Source: Alteracholeplasma palmae J233 (GTDB lineage Bacteria > Bacillota_I > Bacilli_A > Acholeplasmatales > Acholeplasmataceae). Taken from it: DNA of 64,000 bases. A program made the translations under genes and the position numbers. Location: assembly GCF_000968055.1 (NCBI RefSeq), contig NC_022538.1, positions 1,027,499 to 1,091,498 of the forward strand, written 5' to 3'. How positions within the stretch are numbered: the stretch's first letter is position 1; every line of letters begins with the position of its first letter. The notes under the pieces were generated by a model that made no database searches, was not told the DNA's origin, and saw only the letters and a program-made list of their open reading frames with translations. Below, piece after piece: positions 18,423 to 27,517 of the stretch.

Positions 18423-19316
18423 ATGAAAAATATCTTAGTAAACGAATCACAGTCCATTCAAAAAATACTCGATGACAATTTGAATGAACCCCTTATTCTA
18501 ACTTTAGAACCTGGTTTTTATAAGGAAAAATTATATATTAAAAACAATGACTTAACAATTATTGGTAAAGATCCTGTCAAAACCATTATTTGTTATAATG
18601 ACTTTAACTATAAGTTTCATGAAGATGGGCTTTTCTATAATACTTTTAGAACATCAACAATCGATGTTATAGGAAAAAATGTTACATTTAAAAATATAAC
18701 AGTTGAAAATGCTGCTGGTCCTGCAATGAAGAAAACAGGCACTGCAGTTGCCTTAAGTATTTATGGTACAAACTTTAAAGCTATCAATTGTCACATAAAA
18801 GCACACCAAGACACTCTTTTTATAGGACCACTTCCAGTAGATTTAGCTGAACGCTATTTTCATATTCTAACACATGAAATGAGACATACTCATCTTGTAG
18901 AATCACTTTTTGTAGATTGCCAAATTTTTGGTAATGTCGACTTTATCTTTGGTTCAGGCATAGCCATTTTTAAGGATTCTGAGATTCATATCATAAATGT
19001 TGATGCTCATGGTTATATCACTGCACCTTCTACTTATGAAGCTTTTGAATATGGTTTTATTTTTAAAGATTCACGTATTATTAATCATTGTGATAAAGAA
19101 GTTTACCTAGGTAGACCTTGGAGAGAATTCGGTGCTACTCACTTTATTGACTGTCATTTCATAGGTTTATATAAAGAAGAAAGATATACTGACTGGGATA
19201 AAGAACATATTAGATTCTTTGAAAGTCCTTATGTAACATCTAAACTTTCTAATCCATTAAATGATTTAGAGTTAGAAAAAGTAAATAAATATATCAATGA
19301 AAAACTAAATCATTAA
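18423..19316 (+). CDS. Pectinesterase (CE8), cytoplasmic
   Basis: A 297-residue right-handed beta-helix esterase that removes methyl groups from pectin or oligogalacturonides. Family motifs are visible in order: GFYKE, AVAL, HQDTLF, GNVDFIFG and YLGRPWR, including both catalytic Asp residues and the Arg. The Gln normally before AVAL is Thr here (GTAVALS). ATG 18423 follows GAGG by 6 bases. No signal peptide is present, so it would act on imported short methylated oligomers rather than on the polymer. Flanking genes are unrelated. This suggests plant-derived carbon in the habitat. Confidence 0.87.
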   Translation: MKNILVNESQSIQKILDDNLNEPLILTLEPGFYKEKLYIKNNDLTIIGKDPVKTIICYNDFNYKFHEDGLFYNTFRTSTIDVIGKNVTFKNITVENAAGPAMKKTGTAVALSIYGTNFKAINCHIKAHQDTLFIGPLPVDLAERYFHILTHEMRHTHLVESLFVDCQIFGNVDFIFGSGIAIFKDSEIHIINVDAHGYITAPSTYEAFEYGFIFKDSRIINHCDKEVYLGRPWREFGATHFIDCHFIGLYKEERYTDWDKEHIRFFESPYVTSKLSNPLNDLELEKVNKYINEKLNH

Positions 19317-19323
19317 TAAAATA

Positions 19324-19372
19324 AAATCCCCTGTAGTATCATTTTAGATTGATAACTACTTGGGATATTTTT
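19324..19372. terminator. Bidirectional terminator between pectinesterase and peroxidase genes
   Basis: AAAATCCC at the left pairs with GGGATATTTTT at the right, with inner CTGTAGT/AACTAC pairing. It separates two convergent genes. Confidence 0.55.
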
Positions 19373-19373
19373 A

Positions 19374-19880
19374 TTATAATAATTCTTCTATATAAGGTTT
19401 AATCATATCAGGTGTAACATTAGGGGCAAATCTTTTAACTACATTGCCATTACGATCTATTAAAAACTTAGTAAAGTTCCACTTAATACGTTTAGTTGTT
19501 TCTTCTTCTAAACTTCCATCCTTATTTTTAGTTAATTGAACAGGAAGTTGTTCTTTCAAATAATCAAATAGAGGACTTGCGTCCTTACCATTAACTTTTA
19601 CTTTTGAAAAAGTTTCAAATGTTGTAAAATAGTTTAATTGACAAAACTCTGCTAATTCTTCATCTGATCCAGGAGCTTGCATTAAAAATTGATTACACGG
19701 AAAATCTAATACTTCAAAGCCTTTATCTTTATAGTCTTGATAAAGTGATTCTAAACCTTCGTACTGCTTAGTATATCCACATTTGGTTGCTGTGTTAACT
19801 ACTAGAAAGACTTGTCCTTTATATTTTTCTAATGATTGATTTTCTTGTTTAATATTTTTCACTTCATAATCATAAATCAT
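19374..19880 (-). CDS. Glutathione peroxidase family (thioredoxin-type) peroxidase
   Basis: The 168-residue thioredoxin-fold protein has the peroxidatic Cys in NTATKCGYT (residue about 35), FPCNQF and KWNFTKFLID, giving the Cys-Gln-Trp-Asn tetrad. The Cys of FPCNQF is also present. Bacterial members without a glutathione system usually use thioredoxin. It detoxifies hydrogen or lipid peroxides in the cytoplasm. A small membrane protein gene starts upstream by 12 bases spacing, so they may be one unit. Confidence 0.88.
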   Translation of the reverse strand: MIYDYEVKNIKQENQSLEKYKGQVFLVVNTATKCGYTKQYEGLESLYQDYKDKGFEVLDFPCNQFLMQAPGSDEELAEFCQLNYFTTFETFSKVKVNGKDASPLFDYLKEQLPVQLTKNKDGSLEEETTKRIKWNFTKFLIDRNGNVVKRFAPNVTPDMIKPYIEELL

Positions 19881-19892
19881 GATTTTTTCCCC

Positions 19893-20366
19893 TTATTCTT
19901 TAATAGTTAAATAAACTGAAGTTAATGCTGCTACCCCATTTAACCCAACAGCAACATACACTGGCCATTGTAATACCCAATCAATAACACTTTCATTACC
20001 ACCAATAATTGTATCTAGTTTAACACTAATATATTGTGGCATAGTAACTAATAAAATTGCTGATCCAATAAATACTACAGCTGATACTAAGTAACCTAGT
20101 CTTTTTCCAGAAACCATTATAAATATAACACCTAATGCTGGTAAAAAGTAAGCTGCTAATGCTAGGAAATTAAACTCTAATTTTAATTCAGCTAGCCCTC
20201 CTAATTTACCTATATTCGCACCAAATGTTGCTTCAAGTCCAGTAAAAACTGTGTCACTATCTTTAGTTGCTATAGCTCCTAAAAAAATTGACAGAACTGC
20301 TAAAACACCTAAAATCACTACGAAAAACTTAATCATTGATGCATTACTACTATTTCTTTTTGCCAT
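19893..20366 (-). CDS. Four-helix membrane protein of unknown function
   Basis: The 157-residue protein has a short Lys/Arg/Asn-rich start and four predicted helices (about 12-33, 68-84, 92-110 and 130-152). No family is recognised. It lies 12 bases upstream of the peroxidase gene in the same direction. Confidence 0.65.
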   Translation of the reverse strand: MAKRNSSNASMIKFFVVILGVLAVLSIFLGAIATKDSDTVFTGLEATFGANIGKLGGLAELKLEFNFLALAAYFLPALGVIFIMVSGKRLGYLVSAVVFIGSAILLVTMPQYISVKLDTIIGGNESVIDWVLQWPVYVAVGLNGVAALTSVYLTIKE

Positions 20367-20461
20367 TTTAACATCCTTCTTTCTTTTTTTTAATTATATC
20401 ACAGACCTTTACAGAATTGTTAAAAAAGGCAAGTTCATCTTAAACCGCCTTTCATTTAAAC

Positions 20462-22885
20462 TTATATTATATATTTAGTTATTTCATACACCTTTTGTTT
20501 ATTATTTAACTTAATTAAAATATTATCTTTCTGTTTTTTACCATCTACTACTAATTGCTGGTTCATTTTTTTATCTCTAATAATCTGAATATTAAATATC
20601 TTATTTCTAAAAACGCGTTTAACTGTTATGTTATCTAAATGTTTAGGTAAGACTGGATCAATAATTAATCCATCAAAATCTGGTCTTACACCTAAAATAT
20701 GTTGGCTAACTGCGACAAATGCCCATGAAGCAGTTCCTGTCAAAAAGCTATTCTTAGCTTCTCCATAAGTCTTAGAACTTCTGCCAGAGATTGTTTGACT
20801 ATAAACATATGGTTCAGTTTTATGAATATCACTTTTATCTTCTATAAACGCTGGTGCGTTTTTAGTATATAAAGCATAAGCATTTTCTCCATCCTTTATT
20901 TTAGTAAAACCAATGACAACCCAAGGGTTATTATGACAGAAGACACTACCGTTTTCTTTTTGTCCTGGTGGATATGAAGAAATCTCCCCTAATTCTAAGT
21001 AATATTTTGAATAAGGTGGATAAAGTAATTCCATTCCATAATCATTTTCTAAGTATTTTTTAGCACTCATGAGTGCTTTTTTTGCATATTCTGACCCGCC
21101 AATTAATGCCATTGTACAAAAACCTTGTGGCTCAATATAAATTTTACCTTCTTTATTTTCAGCACTACCTACTTTATTGTAATTAGCATCATAGGCTCTT
21201 AGAAACCACTTACCATCCCAGCCATGATCTATCACACTTTTTTCCATTTGAAGCACTTTTTCTTCTATCCTTTTAGCTTCATTAAGCAAGTTTAATTTCT
21301 CACAAATTTCAATATACTCTCTTCCATATTGAACAAACATTCCCGCGATAAATACACTTTCAGCTTTTGACTGAATATTTTCAGTTGTTTGAAAGGATTC
21401 CCCTGGGTTTGTTGAGTAGCAATTTAAATTTAAACAGTCATTCCAGTCAGCCCTACCTATTAAAGGTAGGCCATGTGGACCTAAGTTATTAAGTGTATAA
21501 TCTATACTTTTTCTTAGGTGGTTAAGTAATGTATCACTGTCTTCTACTACATTATTAAAAGGTACCATCTCTTTTAGAATTGAAAAGTCTCCTGTTTCTT
21601 TTAAATAAGCACTTGCCGCACCAATTAACCATAAAGGATCATCATTAAAGCCTCCACCAATATCAGCATTGCCTCTTTTTGTAAGTGGTTGATACTGATG
21701 ATAGGTACTACCATCTTTAAACTGAATTGAGGCTAAATCAATGATTCTTTGTCTAGCTTTATCAGGAATCATATGTACAAAACCTAAAATATCTTGACAA
21801 CTATCTCTAAATCCCATTCCACGACCGGTACCACTTTCAAAAAAGCTTGCTGATCTACTCATATTAAAAGTAACCATACATTGATACTGATGCCAAATAT
21901 TTACCATTCTATCAAGCTTTTCTTCACTAGATGAAATTTCATATTTAGATAATGTTTCATTCCAAAAAGTGTTAAGTTTTTTAAATTCTTGATTTACATA
22001 ATCAATATCTTCATATTTTTCTATTTGTTTTAAAACATTTCGTTTATTGATGAAACCTTTTTTATCAAATTTGCTATTTTCCTTATTTTCAAAGTAACCT
22101 AATTGATAGACTAATTCCTTTTTTTCATTAGGTTTTAAGTCTAAGCTTACTTCTAAACTAGCAATCGGTGAACCTCCATATGTGATACTATTCTTACTTT
22201 TTCTTGATAAGACTACTTCAGGCTTATCATATCCCTTATACGCTCCTAAAAATTGGTCTCTATTTGTATCAAATCCACTTATCTTTTGATTAACATGATA
22301 ATAAGCAAAATGATTTCTTCTTTCTCTATATTCTGTCTTATGGAAAATAGTCTGTTCGGTAACTTCAACTTCTCCAATATTTAAATTTCTTTGGAAATTA
22401 GTTTGATCATCAACTGCATTCCATAATGCCCATTCTGTTAATCCATAAATTTTGATATTTTTATTTTCATTACTCAAATTCTCGACTATTACTTTATGTA
22501 TTTCAACATTATCATTTAATGGAATGAAATAAGTAACAACTACTTTTAAATTATTTTTGACACTAGTAATCACGGTATATCCTAAACCGTGTCTTGTACT
22601 ATATTCATCTAACTTATTTTCTAGAGGAAAGTAACCTGGATTAAATGTTTCTTTTCCATCACAAATGTAATAATACCTTCCCCCAGATTCTTTTGGTACA
22701 TTATTATATCTATATCTTGTAAGCCTTCTTAACTTGGCATCTTGGTAGAAGGTATACCCTCCACCAGAATGAGAAATCAAGCCATAATATCCATTATTTC
22801 CTAAATAATTAATCCATGGTAGTGGTGTTAATGGATTGGTGATTACGTATTCCTTTTTTAAATCATCAAAATATCCATATTTCAT
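20462..22885 (-). CDS. GH94 disaccharide phosphorylase (cellobiose phosphorylase-like)
   Basis: The 807-residue protein matches the length of cellobiose phosphorylase. It has the N-terminal beta domain (PLTPLPWINYLGN, SHSGGGYTFYQD) and the (alpha/alpha)6 barrel with GTGRGMGFRDSCQDILGF, GGFNDDPLW and GRADWNDCLNLN. Asp415 or Asp416 is the general acid. It splits a beta-linked disaccharide with phosphate to sugar-1-phosphate and free sugar. Cellobiose is favoured by family resemblance; chitobiose or others cannot be excluded. It is the last gene of a LacI-controlled ABC sugar operon, which supports action on the imported sugar. Confidence 0.87.
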   Translation of the reverse strand: MKYGYFDDLKKEYVITNPLTPLPWINYLGNNGYYGLISHSGGGYTFYQDAKLRRLTRYRYNNVPKESGGRYYYICDGKETFNPGYFPLENKLDEYSTRHGLGYTVITSVKNNLKVVVTYFIPLNDNVEIHKVIVENLSNENKNIKIYGLTEWALWNAVDDQTNFQRNLNIGEVEVTEQTIFHKTEYRERRNHFAYYHVNQKISGFDTNRDQFLGAYKGYDKPEVVLSRKSKNSITYGGSPIASLEVSLDLKPNEKKELVYQLGYFENKENSKFDKKGFINKRNVLKQIEKYEDIDYVNQEFKKLNTFWNETLSKYEISSSEEKLDRMVNIWHQYQCMVTFNMSRSASFFESGTGRGMGFRDSCQDILGFVHMIPDKARQRIIDLASIQFKDGSTYHQYQPLTKRGNADIGGGFNDDPLWLIGAASAYLKETGDFSILKEMVPFNNVVEDSDTLLNHLRKSIDYTLNNLGPHGLPLIGRADWNDCLNLNCYSTNPGESFQTTENIQSKAESVFIAGMFVQYGREYIEICEKLNLLNEAKRIEEKVLQMEKSVIDHGWDGKWFLRAYDANYNKVGSAENKEGKIYIEPQGFCTMALIGGSEYAKKALMSAKKYLENDYGMELLYPPYSKYYLELGEISSYPPGQKENGSVFCHNNPWVVIGFTKIKDGENAYALYTKNAPAFIEDKSDIHKTEPYVYSQTISGRSSKTYGEAKNSFLTGTASWAFVAVSQHILGVRPDFDGLIIDPVLPKHLDNITVKRVFRNKIFNIQIIRDKKMNQQLVVDGKKQKDNILIKLNNKQKVYEITKYII

Positions 22886-22905
22886 CTTTATATCCTCTTT
22901 TTATT

Positions 22906-23739
22906 TTATCCCTTGACGCTACCTAGGGTAACTCCTTTAATAATTTTTTTAGAGAAAATCAAATAAATAATTAGCATTGGTATAATTGCTAGTAGCATTA
23001 ACATATAAATCTTTCCTAAATCAAAGGTCTTAGGATCAGAATTTCCTAATAAGGAAATGATAATTGGAACTGTTCTTTTATTTCCTGATTGAATAATAAG
23101 TCCTGGTAAGAACAAATTGTTCCAACTAGCAACAAATGAAAAAATAAATTGTACTGCAAGTGCTGGTTTTAAAACGGGTAAAACTATTTGATTAAAGGTT
23201 CTAAACTCACTAGAACCATCCACTCTAGCAGCTTCTACGATTTCTTTTGGTAAAGTACTCTCTAAATATTGTTTCATAAAGAAAAATGTTGTTGGTGAAG
23301 CGATTGCTGGAATAATAATTACCCAAAAGTTATCAGTCCAGTTAATACTATATAGCATAGTAACTAATCCAATACTGGCAATTGAGGAGGGTACCATGAT
23401 AACCGCTAACATAAAGAAATAGAAAAATGTTCTTCCTTTAAATTTATACATGTGAATACCATAAGCAGCAAGGGCACTAAAATAGGTTGTAAGTATGGCT
23501 GTTGAAAAAGCTATAATAAAACTATTTTTTAACCCTGATAAGACAAACATATTATGGTCATCTAATAAGTTTCTAAAGTTACTTATAAATGATTTGCCCG
23601 GTAACAATGAGAACCCTTGTTGAATTTCAGTGTGTGCCCTCGTTGAATTAATAATTAATGTATAGAAAATAAAGATAATTCCAAGTGTGATTAGAATCAA
23701 TACTGTATAAACAATAACTCTAAAAAAATACAATGGCAA
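22906..23739 (-). CDS. Sugar ABC permease, MalG type, N-terminus frameshifted
   Basis: The product has six helices and the EAA loop EAARVDGSSEFRTFNQIVLP that contacts the ATPase, as in CUT1 importers. The in-frame start available is TTG 23739, without a ribosome binding site and directly before the first helix. A strong GGAGG and ATG at 23782 open another frame, MTEPQKKKNKNNR, that stops after 13 codons. Removing one A from the A8 run at 23757-23764 would join that start to this permease. The gene is therefore either disrupted, variable or rescued by slippage. Confidence 0.8.
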   Translation of the reverse strand: MPLYFFRVIVYTVLILITLGIIFIFYTLIINSTRAHTEIQQGFSLLPGKSFISNFRNLLDDHNMFVLSGLKNSFIIAFSTAILTTYFSALAAYGIHMYKFKGRTFFYFFMLAVIMVPSSIASIGLVTMLYSINWTDNFWVIIIPAIASPTTFFFMKQYLESTLPKEIVEAARVDGSSEFRTFNQIVLPVLKPALAVQFIFSFVASWNNLFLPGLIIQSGNKRTVPIIISLLGNSDPKTFDLGKIYMLMLLAIIPMLIIYLIFSKKIIKGVTLGSVKG

Positions 23740-23778
23740 TTTATCTGTTATTTTTGTTTTTTTTCTTTTGAGGCTCAG

Positions 23779-24750
23779 TCATTTTTGTAACCTCCTTTGT
23801 CTTTTTTCTTCCCTATGTTCAGCCAACTGTTCTCTGTTCATAATAAAGAAGAAGGTTAAACTCACAGCTGATGTTAATAAGAATAATAAGACGGATACTG
23901 CTCCTGCTTTGCCATACTGCTTGCTTGGATTAACAAGTCCCTGTATATACATCATAACTGTTTTAGATGATGATAAAGGTCCTCCCGTATTTCTTGTAAA
24001 TATTTGAGGAATATCAAACATTTGAACCCCACCTACTAATGACGTTACCATGACAAATAATAAAATTGGTTTTAATAGAGGTAAGATGACTTTAAAAAAT
24101 ATTTGGAATGAATTAGCACCATCAACTTGTGCTGATTCAATTAAAGTATCATCTATTCCCATAATTCCTGCCATAAGTAATATCGTTGTATTTCCAAACC
24201 ACATAATAAAATTCATTAATGCTATTAATCCTCTAGTAGGCCAAACCCTGTCTATGAAACTAAAACTTTCTGGAATGATCTTTCCATCAATTAATAATGT
24301 AGTAAGTGCTCCAGAATTTGAAAATAATTGTAAAAACAACATTGAAAATGCCGCTGCCATTACAAGATTGGGCATATAAATAATTGTCTTAAAAAAACCT
24401 TGTCCTTTTATTTTAAGTCTCGTATTAGTAAACCACAAAGCTAATAATAAAGATAAAATAATTTGTGGAATAAACCCCATGAGCCAAATAATAATAGTAT
24501 TTCCTAAATATTCAAAAAATATTCCTTCTTTAAAAACATTCATATAATTGTTTAATCCAAAAAAATTAGGTCCTACTTTTATGAAGCCACCTTGTGCATA
24601 ATAATATTCAAAGAAACTGTAATAAAAGGTTGAAATTAATGGTATTAATGAAAATAGTATATAGATTAATAGAAAAGGCGCAATAAACCTATAACCCCAC
24701 CTATTATAATTAACTTGTTTATTTTTCTTTCTTTTTTCCAATGGACTCAT
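23779..24750 (-). CDS. Sugar ABC permease, MalF type
   Basis: The 323-residue protein has six or seven helices and the EAA motif ESAQVDGANSFQIFFKVILP near residue 220. It pairs with the MalG-type permease to form the channel. Its TGA overlaps the ATG at 23782 of the next gene, which supports coupling. An Arg/Lys-rich N- and C-terminus is typical of cytoplasmic ends. Confidence 0.9.
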   Translation of the reverse strand: MSPLEKRKKNKQVNYNRWGYRFIAPFLLIYILFSLIPLISTFYYSFFEYYYAQGGFIKVGPNFFGLNNYMNVFKEGIFFEYLGNTIIIWLMGFIPQIILSLLLALWFTNTRLKIKGQGFFKTIIYMPNLVMAAAFSMLFLQLFSNSGALTTLLIDGKIIPESFSFIDRVWPTRGLIALMNFIMWFGNTTILLMAGIMGIDDTLIESAQVDGANSFQIFFKVILPLLKPILLFVMVTSLVGGVQMFDIPQIFTRNTGGPLSSSKTVMMYIQGLVNPSKQYGKAGAVSVLLFLLTSAVSLTFFFIMNREQLAEHREEKRQRRLQK

Positions 24751-24765
24751 CTCCTAAAATAGATA

Positions 24766-24793
24766 TTAGATAGGAACTAGTGTTCCTATCTAA
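24766..24793 (-). promoter_or_regulatory. Intercistronic hairpin between binding protein and permease genes
   Basis: TTAGATAGGAAC and GTTCCTATCTAA form a perfect 12-bp stem with a 4-base loop. No T-run follows on the minus strand, so it looks like an mRNA-stabilising or partial attenuation element that raises binding-protein levels relative to permeases. Confidence 0.55.
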
Positions 24794-24810
24794 TCCTATA
24801 TAAACTTTTT

Positions 24811-26208
24811 TTACTTAGGTTCAGCTATGTTTTCTGGTACTTTTAATTCTGGATATATTTCATTGACTAGTTTGACAAAATTTGCCCATGCAGCTTGCCA
24901 TGTTGCAGTACCTGAGAAATAATCTTTTAGAGCTGTTTGAATCTTTTCATTTAACCCTTGGTCATATGGTGAAGCATTTTTCATATCAATTGCATCTGCA
25001 GATTGTGTAAATAATGCAATATGATTTTGTCCACCTAAAAATGCAGAACCATAGTTTGGATCGTTTGCTATTTCATTCATTGCAGTTTTATTATTTGTAT
25101 AATCTTCTGTTTTTAAAGTGATGTCTTTCATTATTTTTGGATTTGCAGTTAATTTAAGCATGATATCTTTTACTAGTGTTGGATTATCTGTTCCTTTAGC
25201 TCCAACAATCCATGTACCACCCCAGTAGTAACTTTCTGGTCCTTTTACTACTCTATATTTACCAAATAATCCATTACCTAGTTCTTGCTTAGCATTCGCA
25301 TCAGCAAGTGAATTACCTAATAATGTAAAATTAATACCCCAAGTAGAATAGAAGAAACCAAATACATCACCTTCTGGACCTTGATCTTTTTTCCAGCCAT
25401 CATCCCAAAGGCTTGTTCCATTACTATAACCACTATCTTTATACTTTTTAGTTTGTTTAGCCCAATCTAAGACTTTTTGATCAATAACTACGTTATTATT
25501 GATATCTACCCATTTGCCACTAAAGTTATTTGAATAGGTTCTATAAGCATCATCATAACCTGATAACATCTTATATCCATTATTCTTCATATCAGTTGCA
25601 ACCTTATCAAACTCAGCCCAGTTCTTTAATTTCTCTTGAACTTGTTCTGGTGTCACACCTGCTCCCCACAGTTTTTCTGCGATATCTTGTCTATATGCAA
25701 ATAAGCCTGGAGTTGCTTGCCATGAAGTTGCTCTTAGCACTCCTTTTTCATCAGTAACAATATCTTTTGTATATTGATATTGATCTGCTAGGGCAGACTT
25801 TTTAATTTTAAGATCTTCATGAATGTCTAATGCATATCTATCATTGGCATATTTAGTTGCATAGTCTGCTTCAATTAAGAAGATATCAATCTTATCATCT
25901 GCAGCCGCACTACCTTGTTGTGCTAATGCTGTGTCTAGTGCTACTTGATATTGGTTGCCATCATTTGATACTTGAATCCATTTAACAATAGTTCCATCAT
26001 CAAGCAAGTCAGTTCCATCTGAGTTTGTTTTAACATACCCTGGATAAAAGCTTCTAAATCTTTCTTGAAACTCATTATTCCAAATACGGATAACTAAAAC
26101 ATCCCCCTCTTTTTTAGCCTCTACACTGCTACCACTATTTGTACATGCTACCAAAATAAGTGTTAACAATAGTAAAAGAATTGGTGTAAAGATTTTTTTT
26201 AATCTCAT
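24811..26208 (-). CDS. Sugar ABC substrate-binding lipoprotein
   Basis: The 465-residue protein begins with a lipoprotein signal (ILLLLLTLILVACTNSGSS; Cys about 22). The rest is a family 1 extracellular solute-binding protein rich in Trp/Tyr/Asp. It captures the oligosaccharide outside the cell for the two permeases. It follows the lacI-type gene and precedes the permeases, so the operon is lacI-SBP-permease-permease-GH94. AAGGAG and GAAGGG lie before the ATG. Confidence 0.9.
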   Translation of the reverse strand: MRLKKIFTPILLLLLTLILVACTNSGSSVEAKKEGDVLVIRIWNNEFQERFRSFYPGYVKTNSDGTDLLDDGTIVKWIQVSNDGNQYQVALDTALAQQGSAAADDKIDIFLIEADYATKYANDRYALDIHEDLKIKKSALADQYQYTKDIVTDEKGVLRATSWQATPGLFAYRQDIAEKLWGAGVTPEQVQEKLKNWAEFDKVATDMKNNGYKMLSGYDDAYRTYSNNFSGKWVDINNNVVIDQKVLDWAKQTKKYKDSGYSNGTSLWDDGWKKDQGPEGDVFGFFYSTWGINFTLLGNSLADANAKQELGNGLFGKYRVVKGPESYYWGGTWIVGAKGTDNPTLVKDIMLKLTANPKIMKDITLKTEDYTNNKTAMNEIANDPNYGSAFLGGQNHIALFTQSADAIDMKNASPYDQGLNEKIQTALKDYFSGTATWQAAWANFVKLVNEIYPELKVPENIAEPK

Positions 26209-26237
26209 TGCCCTTCTTATTCTCCTTTTTTTATTAT

Positions 26238-26253
26238 CATAGTTTAAACTATG
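26238..26253. promoter_or_regulatory. Perfect 16-bp palindrome between lacI-type and binding-protein genes
   Basis: CATAGTTTAAACTATG is a complete palindrome 30 bases before the binding-protein start and 2 bases after the lacI-type stop. It has no CG centre typical of LacI operators. It may be an operator or an RNA hairpin. Confidence 0.4.
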
Positions 26254-26254
26254 T

Positions 26255-27271
26255 TTATAAACTATTCAGTGTTTTAACAGTCTTTCCTTGTTGAAGATAG
26301 CCTGATATTACAACTTGTTCTGGAATATAAGTTTTCGGGTTTTCAATCATTTCTATTAATTTTCTAGCTGCCATCATTCCAATTTTATTGCTATCTTGCA
26401 CATAGGTTGTTAAAACAGGTCTTAAAACTCTAGATAAGTAAATCCCATCATATCCTACAACACTAATGTCTTCTCCAATTTTTAACTTATGCTTTTCTAT
26501 TTCAGTTAATCCGCCTAAGTAAGAATAATCATCAGGATATATAATGCATGTTGGTCTATCCTCTAGGGCTAAAAGTTCTCTAGTTGCTAGTCCACTATAT
26601 TTGGGAATATGATATTGTGCTTCTTTAATATAACTATCAGGTATGTCTAATTTTAATTTTTGGCATGTGCGATAAAAACTTGCTAAACGGTTTCTGGTTA
26701 CTTCAGTATCTTCTCCGTGAATAAAGGCAATTTTTTTATGCCCCTTATCATGTAGGTACTCAACAATTGTTTCTAGCCCTTTAACATTATCTGATAGAAT
26801 GCTTGTACGATTATGAAATAGATGATCTATAGTCACTGTTGGTAAGTCAGATTCTACTAAAGTTGTAATTTTAGGGTTTTTGAAATCTGCTGAAACAATA
26901 ATCACCCCGTCACAGCCTCTATATTTTGCATGACTTAAATAAGAATTTTTAAGTCCTCCTATTTTATTGCTAATGAGGACAACATCATAGCCCGACTCTT
27001 CAGCTTCTTTTTTTATCCCATTTAACATCACACTAAAATATTCGTGTTCTAATCCGCTGTTTGTACTATCAAAATAAATAATCCCTAAACTATAAGAGCG
27101 TTTAGTTTTTAAACTTCTTGCATTAGAATTTGCTACATACCCAAGTTCATTAGCTTTCTTAATGATTTTTCTAGTTGTTTCTTCACTAATTTCATGAGAA
27201 CGATTTAAAGCTTTACTGACAGTTCCGATTGATACTTGGCATGCTTCTGCTATGTCTTTTATCTTAACCAT
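26255..27271 (-). CDS. LacI-family transcriptional regulator of the sugar operon
   Basis: The 338-residue repressor has the LacI HTH (residues 1-45: VKIKDIAEACQVSIGTVSKA), hinge helix, and a periplasmic-binding-protein-like sensor domain. It is first in the operon with the sugar ABC transporter and GH94 enzyme, so it probably senses the imported sugar. Operator-like sites lie in its own upstream region (27288-27363). A general CcpA role is less likely given context, but cannot be excluded. Confidence 0.9.
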   Translation of the reverse strand: MVKIKDIAEACQVSIGTVSKALNRSHEISEETTRKIIKKANELGYVANSNARSLKTKRSYSLGIIYFDSTNSGLEHEYFSVMLNGIKKEAEESGYDVVLISNKIGGLKNSYLSHAKYRGCDGVIIVSADFKNPKITTLVESDLPTVTIDHLFHNRTSILSDNVKGLETIVEYLHDKGHKKIAFIHGEDTEVTRNRLASFYRTCQKLKLDIPDSYIKEAQYHIPKYSGLATRELLALEDRPTCIIYPDDYSYLGGLTEIEKHKLKIGEDISVVGYDGIYLSRVLRPVLTTYVQDSNKIGMMAARKLIEMIENPKTYIPEQVVISGYLQQGKTVKTLNSL

Positions 27272-27287
27272 GGACTATTACCCTCTT

Positions 27288-27363
27288 TTCGAAATCGTTT
27301 TCGCAACCTCATTATATCATCATAAAAAATGTTAATCAATATAAAATGTAAGCGTTTTACGAA
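27288..27363. promoter_or_regulatory. Two LacI-type operator-like sites upstream of the sugar operon
   Basis: CGAAATCGTTTTCG at 27290-27303 is palindromic at 12 of 14 bases around a CG centre. A second, TGTAAGCGTTTTACG, lies about 45 bases upstream. Both share AnCGTTTT with the site upstream of the ROK kinase gene. Confidence 0.5.
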
Positions 27364-27439
27364 AATGAAATAACGAAAAAAGGCTATTAAGCCATTATCT
27401 TATTATTTTATTTTCGTACTTTTTTGATACTTAAAATTA

Positions 27440-27466
27440 AAAAATGAGCCCTAGTGAGCTCATCTT
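27440..27466 (-). terminator. Terminator of cassette copy 1
   Basis: ATGAGC (27444-27449) pairs with GCTCAT (27458-27463), and the minus strand continues TTTTTTAATTTT. It is placed after the ATPase gene ending at 27518. Confidence 0.6.
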
Positions 27467-27517
27467 ATAATTATTTAGGTATATTCTTTTTTAAAACTAG
27501 CAATTATTTATTACTAT

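Noticed and set aside
20251-20478. Plus-strand frame opposite the four-helix membrane gene
   Set aside because: It is antisense to a better gene, has no ribosome binding site and shows biased composition.
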